A stretch of 64,000 bases of DNA, taken from contig NZ_JACJUQ010000008.1 in the NCBI RefSeq assembly GCF_014235845.1, positions 1-64,000 on the forward strand, given 5' to 3'. The notes under the pieces were generated by a model, which was not told the DNA's origin, did no database searches, and worked only from the letters and a program-made list of their open reading frames with translations. A program made the translations under genes and the position numbers. Positions 34,233 to 43,037 of the stretch are shown one piece after another (position 1 is the first letter of the stretch; every line of letters starts with the position of its first letter). This stretch comes from Pontivivens nitratireducens (lineage in GTDB: Bacteria > Pseudomonadota > Alphaproteobacteria > Rhodobacterales > Rhodobacteraceae).

Positions 34233-34442
34233 TTACCGCTTCTTCTTGGCCATTCTTTCGGCCACGACGCGGGCCTGCGCGGCGGCGGCGCGCAATTCCT
34301 CGGCGATCTCCTCCGCCTCATCCGCGTCGAAGTCGAGCGGCAGGTCCACACCTGCGGCCTCGACGTAAAGCCGGACCATCCCCTGATCGGTCGGTCCGAT
34401 CTGGATATTGGCTGCAATATCGCTTTCGCTGTTGATGCCCAT
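34233..34442 (-). CDS. DUF6324-like small protein
   Basis: 69 residues. It starts MGINSESDIAANIQIGPTD and continues with a short beta segment (GMVRLYVEAAGVDLPLDF) and an acidic-then-basic helix (DADEAEEIAEELRAAAAQ to ERMAKKKR). It resembles a conserved Rhodobacterales-restricted family of unknown function. AGGAGA precedes the ATG at 34442, which is why this start is taken rather than the longer frame to 34547 that runs into the tRNA promoter. Confidence 0.75.
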   Translation of the reverse strand: MGINSESDIAANIQIGPTDQGMVRLYVEAAGVDLPLDFDADEAEEIAEELRAAAAQARVVAERMAKKKR

Positions 34443-34500
34443 GAGCGTTCTCCTTTTTCGCTGCCCTATCGCGCGGAACGTGCTCTGTCCAGATCGCCCC

Positions 34501-34529
34501 TTGCATTCGGAAGAATCGAGCGGTATCTC
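34501..34529 (+). promoter_or_regulatory. Sigma-70 type promoter of tRNA-His
   Basis: TTGCAT (34501-34506), a 17-base spacer, and TATCTC (34524-34529) sit 11 bases before the mature tRNA 5' end at 34540. This spacing is typical of a stable-RNA promoter. Confidence 0.65.
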
Positions 34530-34539
34530 GCGGGGCAGT

Positions 34540-34616
34540 GCCGACATAGCTCAGTAGGTTAGAGCGCTTGATTGTGGATCAAGAGGTCCCCCGTTCGAGC
34601 CGGGGTGTCGGTACCA
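34540..34616 (+). tRNA. tRNA-His (anticodon GTG), CCA encoded
   Basis: A complete cloverleaf of 77 bases: acceptor GCCGACA/TGTCGGT, D arm GCTC...GAGC, anticodon stem CTTGA/TCAAG with loop TTGTGGA, T arm CCCCG-TTCGAGC-CGGGG, then A73 and an encoded CCA. Position 1-72 is a G-T pair. The base before position 1 is T, so there is no G-1, and the discriminator is A rather than C. Both traits match the unusual tRNA-His of alphaproteobacteria, whose histidyl-tRNA synthetase does not need G-1. Confidence 0.97.
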
Positions 34617-34622
34617 TTCTCC

Positions 34623-35846
34623 TCACTCGATCAGAATGGCGCGAAAATCGTTGACGTTGGTCAGCGTCGGGCCGGTGATGACCTGTGCGTCAATGCCGGC
34701 AAAGAAGCCGTGTCCGTCATAGGCCTGCATCGCGGCCTGCAATCGGGTGCGGTCGCTGTCCGGTCCGATCAGGGCACCTGCAACCTCCGCCGCGCCATCC
34801 ACGCCGTCTGTATCGCAGGCGATGGCGTGGATGCCCGGCGCGCCGTCCAGCCCGTCCATCAGGCCCATCAGGAACTCCACGTTCCGCCCGCCGCGTCCCG
34901 TGGCGTCGGCGGGCAGAGTCACGGTCGTTTCCCCGCCGGACAACAGCACGCAGGGGGGCGCGATGGGCACGCCGTGCTGGCGCACGCTCAGCGCGATCCC
35001 GGCCATGGCGCGACCGACCTCGCGGGCCTCCCCCTCGATCGCATCGCCCAGGATCAGGCAAGGCAGCGGGCACACCGCCTGCCCCGCCCGAAGCGAGGTT
35101 ATGGGCGTCGCGATCATCCGCAATTCGGCCCGCGACAACTCCTTGGGCGTTTCGTTCGCGTCGTCGTTCAGGGCGGCGGTAACGCTGTCAGGCAGCACCA
35201 TACGGTAGCGGGCCACGATCTCACGCGCCTGTTGCAATGTCGTGGCATCAGGCACCGTCGGTCCCGAGGCGATGTGCGAGGGATCGTCACCCGGCACGTC
35301 CGAGATGACCAGCGTCAGAACCCGCGCCGGATAGGCAGCCGCCGCCAAACGCCCGCCCTTGATCGCGGACACATGCTTTCGCACGCAATTCATCTCATCA
35401 ATCGACGCGCCGGACGTTAGCAACACACGGTTGAGCATCTGCTTGTCGGTAAGCGAGACCCCAGGCGCCCCCAGCGACAGCAGCGACGATCCTCCGCCCG
35501 AGATCAGCGCGATCATCAGGTCGCCCTCACCCAAACCCTGCGCCAAGTTCAGAATCCGCCTCGCTGCATCGGCACCCGCCTGATCCGGCACCGGGTGCGC
35601 GGCCTCGACGATCTCGATCCCGGCGCAGGGCACCGCGTGATCGTAGCGCGTGACGATCAAGCCTTCGCACGGGCCCCACGCGGCCTCCAACGCGGCCCCC
35701 ATCGCGGCGGAGGCTTTCCCCGCGCCGACCACCACGACCCGTCCCGCAGGTTTCACGGGCAGATGCGCCGCAAGCGTGCGCGCGGGCAGCGCCGCGGTCA
35801 CCGCAGCATCGAACATCTCTCGCAGCACGTGTCGGGGGGCAGTCAT
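34623..35846 (-). CDS. Glycerate 2-kinase (GckA, DUF4147/MOFRL family)
   Basis: 407 residues. VVVGAGKASAAMGAALE is the N-terminal glycine motif, followed by LISGGGSSLLSLGAPGVSL, the INEMNCVRKHVSAIKGGRL-like block (here SIDEMNCVRKHVSAIKGG) and VISDVPGDDPSHIASGPTVPD. The C-terminal MOFRL domain is LSGGETTVTLPADATGRGGRN with CDTDGVDGAAEVAGA. It phosphorylates glycerate to 2-phosphoglycerate in serine/glyoxylate-type assimilation; older annotations call it hydroxypyruvate reductase TtuD. AAGGAT precedes the chosen ATG. It ends 6 bases past tRNA-His on the opposite strand. Confidence 0.92.
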   Translation of the reverse strand: MTAPRHVLREMFDAAVTAALPARTLAAHLPVKPAGRVVVVGAGKASAAMGAALEAAWGPCEGLIVTRYDHAVPCAGIEIVEAAHPVPDQAGADAARRILNLAQGLGEGDLMIALISGGGSSLLSLGAPGVSLTDKQMLNRVLLTSGASIDEMNCVRKHVSAIKGGRLAAAAYPARVLTLVISDVPGDDPSHIASGPTVPDATTLQQAREIVARYRMVLPDSVTAALNDDANETPKELSRAELRMIATPITSLRAGQAVCPLPCLILGDAIEGEAREVGRAMAGIALSVRQHGVPIAPPCVLLSGGETTVTLPADATGRGGRNVEFLMGLMDGLDGAPGIHAIACDTDGVDGAAEVAGALIGPDSDRTRLQAAMQAYDGHGFFAGIDAQVITGPTLTNVNDFRAILIE

Positions 35847-35933
35847 CGCATCATCCTTCGTCGCTTGCACCCGAACCGGAACGATAGCGATATGCCACCG
35901 GGTGACGGAAACCGTTTGATCCGGGCAGTCGCC

Positions 35934-36698
35934 CTAGCTTCGCACATATCTGAACACGGCCGCCGCAGCCCAGCCAAGCCCCAGTGCCAGCGCCACGGAC
36001 AACACGCCATAGATCAAGGGGTGGTCATGGGCGAGCCGATAGATCCAGTCCTCCAACCCGCCGCGACGGACCGTGATGTTCGTCTCGAAACTGTCCACGA
36101 CACGGCGGTCGCGGGTCAGGAAAACCCGTGCGGTGTAATCCCCCTCGACCAGATTGGCTGGCAGGGGGACAGACACGTCGAACAGCGTATCCTCCAGCAA
36201 TCGAACCGTTCCGGGCAATTGCCTGTACAGCCCCTGATTGCTGCGCAGACGCACGACGGAGTCGCGAAAATCGAAAGGATTGGCGATATCCTCGGGCGTG
36301 CCGCGCAGGCCGACCAGCCATTGCAGCCCGATCCTGTGCCGCATCTGATCGGTGTGCGATAGCATCTCGCGCAGCGGAACGGTGGAGGCATTGGCATAGA
36401 AATAGGGCGCACGATCGACCACGACCTCATCCGTGTTGACCCAGATCCCCGCCACACGTTCCTTGCGCCGCACCGTGACCGGCCCCACCGGCCCGACGAT
36501 GGAGACGAGGACCTGCAAGGGACCAGCCCCCGGCGGCGGCGGCGCTTCCCGCTTCACCGCGCCGAACACGAAAATCTCGGAGCCGTCGAAAAACGCTGTG
36601 ATCGAGACCTGATTCTGGCTCAACCCGGCGACGACTTCCTCGGCCCGGGCGACGCCCAGAGCGGCCAGAAACATCAGTGCGATCAGCCAGCCCCGCAT
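35934..36698 (-). CDS. TIGR02186 family membrane-anchored protein
   Basis: 254 residues. A signal peptide (about 1-20, MRGWLIALMFLAALGVARA) precedes an extracytoplasmic beta-rich domain (VSITAFFDGSEIFVFGAV, VDRAPYFYANASTVPL, GLYRQLPGTVRLLEDTLFDV, VEGDYTARVFLTRDRR). One C-terminal membrane helix (about 230-250) is followed by RYVRS. This build matches the TIGR02186 family, which is regularly encoded next to TSUP transporters in alphaproteobacteria. Its ATG overlaps the TSUP stop as TGATG. Role unknown; possibly an accessory to anion export. Confidence 0.82.
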   Translation of the reverse strand: MRGWLIALMFLAALGVARAEEVVAGLSQNQVSITAFFDGSEIFVFGAVKREAPPPPGAGPLQVLVSIVGPVGPVTVRRKERVAGIWVNTDEVVVDRAPYFYANASTVPLREMLSHTDQMRHRIGLQWLVGLRGTPEDIANPFDFRDSVVRLRSNQGLYRQLPGTVRLLEDTLFDVSVPLPANLVEGDYTARVFLTRDRRVVDSFETNITVRRGGLEDWIYRLAHDHPLIYGVLSVALALGLGWAAAAVFRYVRS

Positions 36699-37609
36699 CA
36701 CATCTGCCCCGTCAGGGAATACAGATCCGCCGGCGTCACGACCAGATCGAAGGCCAGCTTCAGACAGACGGCCAGCACCATCCCCGCAAGGGCGATGCGC
36801 AACTGCTCTGCCTTCAGCTTGACCGCGATGATCGCCCCGATCTGGGCCCCGATCACGCCGCCCAGCAGCAACAGCAGCGCCAGCAGGGTGTCCACGGTAT
36901 AGTTCTGCGTCGCGTGCAGGATGGTGGTAAAGGCCGTCACGAACATGATCTGAAACAGCGAGGTGCCCACGACAACCGCTGTCGGCATTCCGATCAGATA
37001 GATCATTGCCGGCACCATGATGAAGCCGCCGCCCACCCCCATGATGGCCGACAGGATACCGACGACAAATCCGATGGCGAATGGCGGTATAGCTGAAATA
37101 TACAAGTGCGACGTCCGAAATCGCATCTTGATCGGCAGGCGATGCACCCAGACGTGCCGTTTGCGCACGGGCACGTGGCCGGGTTTTCGCGACTTGCGCA
37201 ACGTGTTGACGCTCTCGATGAACATCAGCCCGCCGATGACGCCCAGAAAGACGACATAGCACAGCGATACGAGCAGTTCGACCTGCCCCAGTTCGCTCAA
37301 CAACTTGAAGATGCGCACCCCGACCAGCGACCCGAGCAGGCCCCCTGCCAGCAGGACGAGGCCCATCTTGATATCGACGGTTCGCCGCCTCAGATGCGCC
37401 AGCGCGCCTGAAAAGCTCAACCCGGTAATCTGCGGCGCCTGCGTGGCCACCGCAACAGCCGGCGGGATACCGATGAAGATCAGCAGCGGCGTCAGCAGGA
37501 ACCCACCGCCGACACCGAACATGCCGGACAATATGCCCACGATCAGGCCAAGGCCCAGCAACAGGAACAGATTGACCGAAACCTCGGCTATTGGCAGGTA
37601 GAGCTGCAT
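36698..37609 (-). CDS. TSUP family (TauE/SafE) anion transporter
   Basis: 303 residues with about eight membrane helices in two inverted halves. Each half begins with the family glycine motif: GILSGMFGVGGGFLLTPLLI (about 24-43) and GILSAIMGVGGGFIMVPAMI (about 183-202). A basic cytosolic loop (RKSRKPGHVPVRKRHVWVH) joins the halves. TSUP proteins move sulfite, sulfoacetate or other sulfur anions; which one is not deducible. It is the first gene of a pair with the TIGR02186 gene. The start at 37609 is chosen so that the first helix follows closely. Confidence 0.88.
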   Translation of the reverse strand: MQLYLPIAEVSVNLFLLLGLGLIVGILSGMFGVGGGFLLTPLLIFIGIPPAVAVATQAPQITGLSFSGALAHLRRRTVDIKMGLVLLAGGLLGSLVGVRIFKLLSELGQVELLVSLCYVVFLGVIGGLMFIESVNTLRKSRKPGHVPVRKRHVWVHRLPIKMRFRTSHLYISAIPPFAIGFVVGILSAIMGVGGGFIMVPAMIYLIGMPTAVVVGTSLFQIMFVTAFTTILHATQNYTVDTLLALLLLLGGVIGAQIGAIIAVKLKAEQLRIALAGMVLAVCLKLAFDLVVTPADLYSLTGQM

Positions 37610-37714
37610 GGAAGCCCTTTCCGGGCACGAACGTGACGTTACGCTCATTCTGGCGGGTTGCCATGCGGCACACAACCCGCCAGTCACCGATTGCCCCCTC
37701 CGAAAAGGAGGTTT

Positions 37715-38317
37715 TTAACGACGCGCCTCGGCCTGGATCGAGAACATGCGGCGCGGCAGTTCGACATTCTGCTGCATCGAGTTCAACCGCACGGTCGTGC
37801 GCTGACCTTGCGGATTGATCGTGACCCATTCGCGCAGGGCGAGCGGGTTCTCATCAAAGACCAGTTCGAGCGAGCCTGTATCACGCTCATTCGGGTCCAC
37901 CGCCATCAACGTCGTGCGGCTGCCCGACTTGACGACCCGCTGCACCGCGCCTGAATTCAGCAGATCAATCCGATCGCGCAGGATCAGGTTCAACGGGGTC
38001 TGACTGATGGGATATTGGTGCGGTTCGTCGTTCGAAGCGCGATCCACGACTGCCACCCAGGTTCCATCCGCCACGATGACGTGCGGGTGCGGATCGGCAT
38101 ATTCGAACTTCATCAGGCCCGGCTTCTTGATCCAGTATTCGCCCTGCGAGCTGGAACCGTCCGCGTTGAACTGAACGAACGTTCCCTGTGCGGATCGCAT
38201 CGCGTTCAGATATGCGTCGATCCGTGCGAGTTCATCCGCTCCCTGCGCATGACCTGCCGTCGCGAGGCCACTTGCACCAAGGGCCGTCAGGCCCGCTATG
38301 AAATTGCGTCTATCCAT
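37715..38317 (-). CDS. lolA: Outer-membrane lipoprotein carrier LolA
   Basis: 200 residues. A Tat-like or Sec signal peptide (MDRRNFIAGLTALGASGLATAGHA, in two parts; cleavage near residue 24) precedes the LolA fold: MRSAQGTFVQFNADG, GEYWIKKPGLMKFEYADPHP, VIVADGTWVAVVD, and FDENPLALREWVTINPQGQ. LolA ferries lipoproteins across the periplasm from LolCDE. The arginine pair at the start is followed by NF rather than a full twin-arginine consensus. In related genomes lolA lies beside ftsK; here a phnA gene on the other strand separates them. Confidence 0.92.
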   Translation of the reverse strand: MDRRNFIAGLTALGASGLATAGHAQGADELARIDAYLNAMRSAQGTFVQFNADGSSSQGEYWIKKPGLMKFEYADPHPHVIVADGTWVAVVDRASNDEPHQYPISQTPLNLILRDRIDLLNSGAVQRVVKSGSRTTLMAVDPNERDTGSLELVFDENPLALREWVTINPQGQRTTVRLNSMQQNVELPRRMFSIQAEARR

Positions 38318-38497
38318 TCCCTACATATGCGTGAGCATGGGCTTCCGTTCCATATGCGCCGGATAACTTTGACGCGAGCCGCTCGATAAGGGCCCGGCAC
38401 CTGTCGAACGTGGATATTTCCGCGCGGGGCATCCGTGGGTAGAGGTCGGCCCGCGCAAGTGCTAAGGCCCGTGGAAACCTTGTGGGGGAGTGCACCT

Positions 38498-39073
38498 ATG
38501 GCCCAGATCGACGACCTTATGACCCGTGCGGAGGGCGCGTGCGAACTGTGCCGCGGGACCGAGGATCTCGCACCCTTCGCCCTGACCCCGCCCGAGGGCT
38601 ATGCCGACAGCGCTGCCGTGCTGACCTGCGGTGAATGCCGGGGTCGGTTGGAGACCCGCGACCTGGGCACGCCGGATCACTGGCGCGCGCTGGAGCGGAC
38701 GATGTGGACCCCCGTGCCACCCGTGCAGGTCGTCGCGTGGCGTATCCTCAGCGGATTGCAGCGGCTCGACTGGGCAGCGGATCTGAAATCGCAGCTTTGG
38801 CTGGATGAGGAAACGCAGGCCTGGGCCGAATTGCGTGCGCCTGCGCCTATGGTGGAGCCAACCCATCGTGACAGCAATGGCGCGGCGCTGGCGGACGGCG
38901 ACACGGTAACGCTCATCAAGGATCTGAACGTCAAGGGTTCCAGCAAAACCGCCAAGCGAGGCACCGCCGTGCGCGGCATAACCCTCGTCCCCGACAACGA
39001 CGAGCAAATCGAGGGCCGCGTGAACGGTGAGCGGATCGTCATCCTGACACAGTTCGTGAAGAAGCAGGGGTGA
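38498..39073 (+). CDS. PhnA/YjdM family zinc-ribbon protein
   Basis: 191 residues. An N-terminal zinc ribbon (GACELCRGTED and TCGECRGRLE; residues about 10-55) is followed by a linker domain. The C-terminal PhnA domain (about 125-191) reads VEPTHRDSNGAALADGDTVTLIKDLNVKGSS and ends RIVILTQFVKKQG. Despite the name, these proteins are not proven phosphonate enzymes and may be nucleic-acid or metal-binding. GGGGGAG lies eight bases before the ATG. It is the only plus-strand gene within the lolA-ftsK-aminotransferase-ubiH block. Confidence 0.88.
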   Translation: MAQIDDLMTRAEGACELCRGTEDLAPFALTPPEGYADSAAVLTCGECRGRLETRDLGTPDHWRALERTMWTPVPPVQVVAWRILSGLQRLDWAADLKSQLWLDEETQAWAELRAPAPMVEPTHRDSNGAALADGDTVTLIKDLNVKGSSKTAKRGTAVRGITLVPDNDEQIEGRVNGERIVILTQFVKKQG

Positions 39074-39095
39074 GAGCCCCCAGCCCCTATAGACT

Positions 39096-39126
39096 GGCGT
39101 AAGTTCGTTACCACAGAATTAACGCC
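39096..39126. terminator. Hairpin between convergent phnA and ftsK
   Basis: GGCGTAAGTTC (39096-39106) and GAATTAACGCC (39116-39126) pair at 9 of 11 positions around a short loop. It lies between the two stop codons. It lacks a long T-run; a shared weak terminator is likely. Confidence 0.5.
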
Positions 39127-39175
39127 AAGCGTTTAGCAATCCAATACGGGACCAGCAGCGCCGTGATGGCGAAAA

Positions 39176-41701
39176 TCAGGAATGCCCATTCGCGATTTCC
39201 GGCACCAGAATGTCACGTTTGCCAACCTTGTTGGCTTGCGAAACAACGCCGTTATCCTCCATCTGCTCAACCAGCCGCGCGGCCTTGTTATAGCCGATGG
39301 CCAGTTTGCGCTGGATATAGCTGGTCGAACATTTCCGGTCACGCGCGACGATGCCAACCGCTTGATCGTAGAGGGCGTCCTCGGATCCGGTATTGCCGCC
39401 GAGGCCCAGGACAAGGTCAATATCGCTTTCCGCCTCATCATCGGGACCGTCCACCACGCCCGAGACGTATTCGGGGGCACCCAGCGCCTTGAGGTGATTG
39501 ACGACGTCCTCGACCTCCTCATCAGAAACGAAGGGTCCGTGAACCCGTGTCACCCGACCGCCGCCGGCCATGTAGAGCATGTCGCCCATGCCCAGCAACT
39601 GCTCGGCACCCATCTCTCCCAAAATGGTGCGGGAATCGATCTTCGATGTGACCTGAAAGGAAATCCGCGTCGGAAAGTTCGCCTTGATCGTACCGGTGAT
39701 AACATCCACCGATGGACGCTGCGTCGCCATGATCAGGTGGATACCCGACGCCCGCGCCATCTGCGCAAGGCGTTGAATACACGCCTCGATTTCCTTGCCA
39801 GCCACCATCATCAGATCGGCCATCTCATCCACGATGACGACGATGAACGGCATCTTTTCGGGGGCGAACTCCTCCGTCTCGAAGATCGGCTCACCGGTAT
39901 CCTCATCAAATCCGGTCTGCACGGTGCGTGAGAAGTTCTCACCCTTTGCCAGCGCATCCGCCACCTTGCTGTTGTAGCCGTCGATGTTGCGAACGCCCAT
40001 CTTGGACATCTTGCGATAGCGCTCCTCCATCTCCGCCACGGTCCATTTCAGGGCCACGACAGCCTTTTTCGGATCGGTAACGACCGGGCTGAGCAGATGG
40101 GGAATGCCATCATAGACGCTGAGTTCCAGCATCTTGGGGTCGATCATGATCATCCGGCAATCCTCCGGCCCCAGACGATAGAGCAGGCTGAGGATCATGG
40201 TGTTGATCGCGACGGACTTGCCCGATCCCGTGGTTCCCGCGATCAGCAAATGCGGCATACGGGCGAGGTTCGCGACAATCGGGTCGCCGCCGATATCCTT
40301 GCCCAGCGCCAGCGGCAGCTTGTGCTTGCTGTCACCATAGGACGCGGCGGACAGGATCTCACGCAGCAGGACCTTTTCCCTGTTTTCATTGGGCAATTCG
40401 ATGCCGATGATGCTGCGGCCCGGCACGGTGGAGACTCGCGCCGCCAAGGCAGACATCGATCGCGCGATGTCATCGGCAAGTCCGATGACCCGCGACGCCT
40501 TGAGGCCCGGTGCCGGTTCCAGCTCGTACATCGTGACGACAGGCCCGGGTTTGACCGACACGATCTCACCCCGAATGCCGTAATCGTCCAGCACGCTTTC
40601 CAGCATGCGGGCGTTCTGCTCCAGCGCCTCATCGCTGAGATGTGTCCTGACGATGCCTGCGGTGCTTTCCAGCAAGGACAGCGCCGGTCGGTCATAGGCT
40701 TCGACCTCACCCTCGGGCTCGAAGCCTAGGCGGGGTTGCTCCTCCTCCTGCGCGGTACGGCTTTTGACGGTCGGCTTGACCGGCTTGTGCTGCACGACAG
40801 GGCGGAAGGTCGGGTCGGTGCGGGCGGGCGCGACCGCCTCTTCGATCACCTGATCATATTCGTCCATTTCACCGTCCGCGTCTTCATCCTGGGTGGCGCG
40901 CAAACGCTGCATCAGGTTCGCCGTATCGGGGCGCGCGGCTGGCTGGTCCTCGCGCGCACCGGCGTCGAAACCGGGTTCGGCGCGGCGGGTCTTAACCGGT
41001 TCTGCGACCGCCTCCCTTTCCGGGCGGGCCAGACGACTGCGCTGCGCCCAGATCAAGCCACCCACCGCGACGACCCCGTCCAGCACGGATCGCAACCCGG
41101 TCCGCAGGAACCTCACGACACTTTGCCATTCCCCACGATCGACACCCAGCGCAATCGAGCCCAGCACGATCAACGCAATGCCCAGCGCCACGGCAAGGAC
41201 AGGAACCGCCAGCGTCATCGACAGCGGCATGACGGCCAGCGCCAGTGCCCCGATGCCATCACCGAATTGCCCGCCCAGACCGTAATCAGGCAACCAGCGC
41301 ACCGGCGGCAAGTGCATCGCGGCAAACACCGCCGTCAGCGCGATCACCGGCAACAGCAGCATGATCCCCGGAACGAACCTGCCCTCGCCACGCCTGAAGG
41401 TGAGGCGACAACCCCAGACCCCGAGGCTGACCGGCAGCGCCCAGGCGGCCCACCCGATCGCGCGCATCAGCACTTCGGAAATGCTGGCACCGACATGGCC
41501 CAGCGCGTTTTGCGGGGCACGGTCCACCGAGTTGAAAAAGCTGGGATCGTCCGGCGTCCACGTCCACAGCATCGCGCAGATGAGCAGCGCCAGAACGATC
41601 AGAACCAGCCCGAGCGCGCGCCCCGCCCCCTGCCCCAACGCGGCCTGCAAGCCCGAGGGGATGAAGGGATCGCGTGTGCGGTTCGACGTAAAATAGGTCA
41701 T
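39176..41701 (-). CDS. ftsK: DNA translocase FtsK
   Basis: 841 residues. Four to five N-terminal membrane helices (about 20-185) precede an acidic linker shorter than in enterobacteria. The RecA-like motor has Walker A IAGTTGSGKSVAIN (about 485-495) and Walker B FIVVIVDEMADLMMV. A C-terminal gamma winged-helix (last 65 residues, CSTSYIQRKLAIGYNKAARL) reads KOPS-like sequences. FtsK pumps DNA to resolve chromosome dimers at the septum. Its ATG overlaps the aminotransferase stop (ATGA at 41698-41701), which fixes the start. Confidence 0.96.
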   Translation of the reverse strand: MTYFTSNRTRDPFIPSGLQAALGQGAGRALGLVLIVLALLICAMLWTWTPDDPSFFNSVDRAPQNALGHVGASISEVLMRAIGWAAWALPVSLGVWGCRLTFRRGEGRFVPGIMLLLPVIALTAVFAAMHLPPVRWLPDYGLGGQFGDGIGALALAVMPLSMTLAVPVLAVALGIALIVLGSIALGVDRGEWQSVVRFLRTGLRSVLDGVVAVGGLIWAQRSRLARPEREAVAEPVKTRRAEPGFDAGAREDQPAARPDTANLMQRLRATQDEDADGEMDEYDQVIEEAVAPARTDPTFRPVVQHKPVKPTVKSRTAQEEEQPRLGFEPEGEVEAYDRPALSLLESTAGIVRTHLSDEALEQNARMLESVLDDYGIRGEIVSVKPGPVVTMYELEPAPGLKASRVIGLADDIARSMSALAARVSTVPGRSIIGIELPNENREKVLLREILSAASYGDSKHKLPLALGKDIGGDPIVANLARMPHLLIAGTTGSGKSVAINTMILSLLYRLGPEDCRMIMIDPKMLELSVYDGIPHLLSPVVTDPKKAVVALKWTVAEMEERYRKMSKMGVRNIDGYNSKVADALAKGENFSRTVQTGFDEDTGEPIFETEEFAPEKMPFIVVIVDEMADLMMVAGKEIEACIQRLAQMARASGIHLIMATQRPSVDVITGTIKANFPTRISFQVTSKIDSRTILGEMGAEQLLGMGDMLYMAGGGRVTRVHGPFVSDEEVEDVVNHLKALGAPEYVSGVVDGPDDEAESDIDLVLGLGGNTGSEDALYDQAVGIVARDRKCSTSYIQRKLAIGYNKAARLVEQMEDNGVVSQANKVGKRDILVPEIANGHS

Positions 41702-42903
41702 GTCGCTGCTCCTCGTTCGCTCTCGATCTGTGCGCGGATCGCCTGCAAGCCACGCGCGACGTCCTGTTTGGGCGCGACCAGCGCCACCCGGATGTAGCCC
41801 GCACCCGGATTGCCACCGCCCAGCCGCAGATCGGTATCGCGGCTGAGATACGAGCCGGGCAGAACCTTCACCCCGTCCTCGCGCCACAGCCTTACGGTCA
41901 TTTCCTCATCATCACGCACCGCGATCCACAGGAAGAACCCCGCCTGCGGTGATGTATAGCCCGGCATGTCCGCCAGAATGCGGTCCGCCAGATCGAATTT
42001 CTCGGCATACAAGGCGCGGTTTGCGTCAACATGCGCCTCATCCGCCCAGACCGCCGCCGCCGCCATCTGCGCCGGGATCGGCAGGGGCGCCCCGGCATAG
42101 GAGCGGAGCTGCTTCATCGCCGCGATGGTGCGCGGCCCGCCAGCGCAGAACCCGGATCGCAGGCCCGGCAGGTTCGACCTCTTCGACAGGCTGTGGAATG
42201 CCATGACCCGCTCGGGGTCGTGATCCAGCGCCACGCTCAGGGCACCAACGGGCGGTGCATCGCGGTAGATTTCTGAATAGCATTCATCCGCGAAGATGCG
42301 GAAATCATGTTCCTCCGCCAGGTTCAGCAAATCGTTCCAATAGGACTCATCCGCGACCGCCCCTTGCGGATTGGCCGGTGAGCACATGTAGACTGCCGCC
42401 GTCCGCTCCAGCAAATCCCGGGGCACGGCTGCGAAATCCGGCAGGAAGCCATTGTCGGCGGTGGCGGGAACATAGACGGGCTGCGCCCCGGCGGTCATCG
42501 CGGACACCGCGTAGCATTGATAGAAGGGATTGGGCAGCAACACGACAGGCCGCGCGCCGTTCTTGGTTTCCGGCACCAGCGCGATACAGGCCGCGAACAG
42601 CCCCTCGCGCGTACCGTTCAGGGGCAGGACATGCCGATCCGCGTCCAGTTCCACCTGATAGCGGCGCGACACCCAATCGCAGATGGCGCTGCGCAGGGCC
42701 GGCACCCCCTCGTTCGGCGGATATTTCGCAAAGCCGGCGGTGTTTTGCGCCAGCACTTCGTCCAACATCGGCGGCAAAGGATGCATCGGCTCCCCGATCG
42801 ACATCGGCAAAGGCTCGCCCCCGGGCGAAACCGGGTCGAGCAGCGCGCGCAGGCGCGGGAAAGCATATTCCGGCAAATCGGAAAACCGCTGGGGATACTG
42901 CAT
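41698..42903 (-). CDS. PLP-dependent aminotransferase, class I/II (DapC-like)
   Basis: 401 residues, fold type I. Key features are the substrate motif MSIGEPMHPLPP near the N-terminus, CSPANPQGAVADESYW, the PLP-phosphate Asp in IFADECYSEIYRD, the Schiff-base lysine in FHSLSKRSNLPGLR (about residue 242), and GAGYIRVALVAPKQ with the carboxylate-binding Arg. It most resembles N-succinyldiaminopimelate aminotransferases of alphaproteobacteria, which would place it in lysine and peptidoglycan precursor synthesis. The start at 42903 follows GAGG at five bases. It is coupled to ftsK. Confidence 0.85.
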   Translation of the reverse strand: MQYPQRFSDLPEYAFPRLRALLDPVSPGGEPLPMSIGEPMHPLPPMLDEVLAQNTAGFAKYPPNEGVPALRSAICDWVSRRYQVELDADRHVLPLNGTREGLFAACIALVPETKNGARPVVLLPNPFYQCYAVSAMTAGAQPVYVPATADNGFLPDFAAVPRDLLERTAAVYMCSPANPQGAVADESYWNDLLNLAEEHDFRIFADECYSEIYRDAPPVGALSVALDHDPERVMAFHSLSKRSNLPGLRSGFCAGGPRTIAAMKQLRSYAGAPLPIPAQMAAAAVWADEAHVDANRALYAEKFDLADRILADMPGYTSPQAGFFLWIAVRDDEEMTVRLWREDGVKVLPGSYLSRDTDLRLGGGNPGAGYIRVALVAPKQDVARGLQAIRAQIESERGAAT

Positions 42904-43037
42904 ATGTGCCTCGTGACCGGGATCATTGCGCCCCGTTTCACCTTCCACCATAGCCCCGAACACGCCCCCCGGTCCAGTCCGACGCGCAGGGCCTCGTTTT
43001 CACTTTCCCGAAATATCCCCGCCGGAGGCAGCGCCTC

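Noticed and set aside
34539-34540. Reading the base before the tRNA-His as G-1
   Set aside because: Base 34539 is T, and the acceptor pairs correctly from 34540; A73 also argues against a G-1/C73 type tRNA.
35934-37829. One 631-codon minus-strand frame covering TIGR02186 and TSUP genes
   Set aside because: Only its last 254 codons are protein-like; the upstream part is an off-frame reading of the TSUP gene, which has its own membrane-helix frame and a TGATG junction at 36698.
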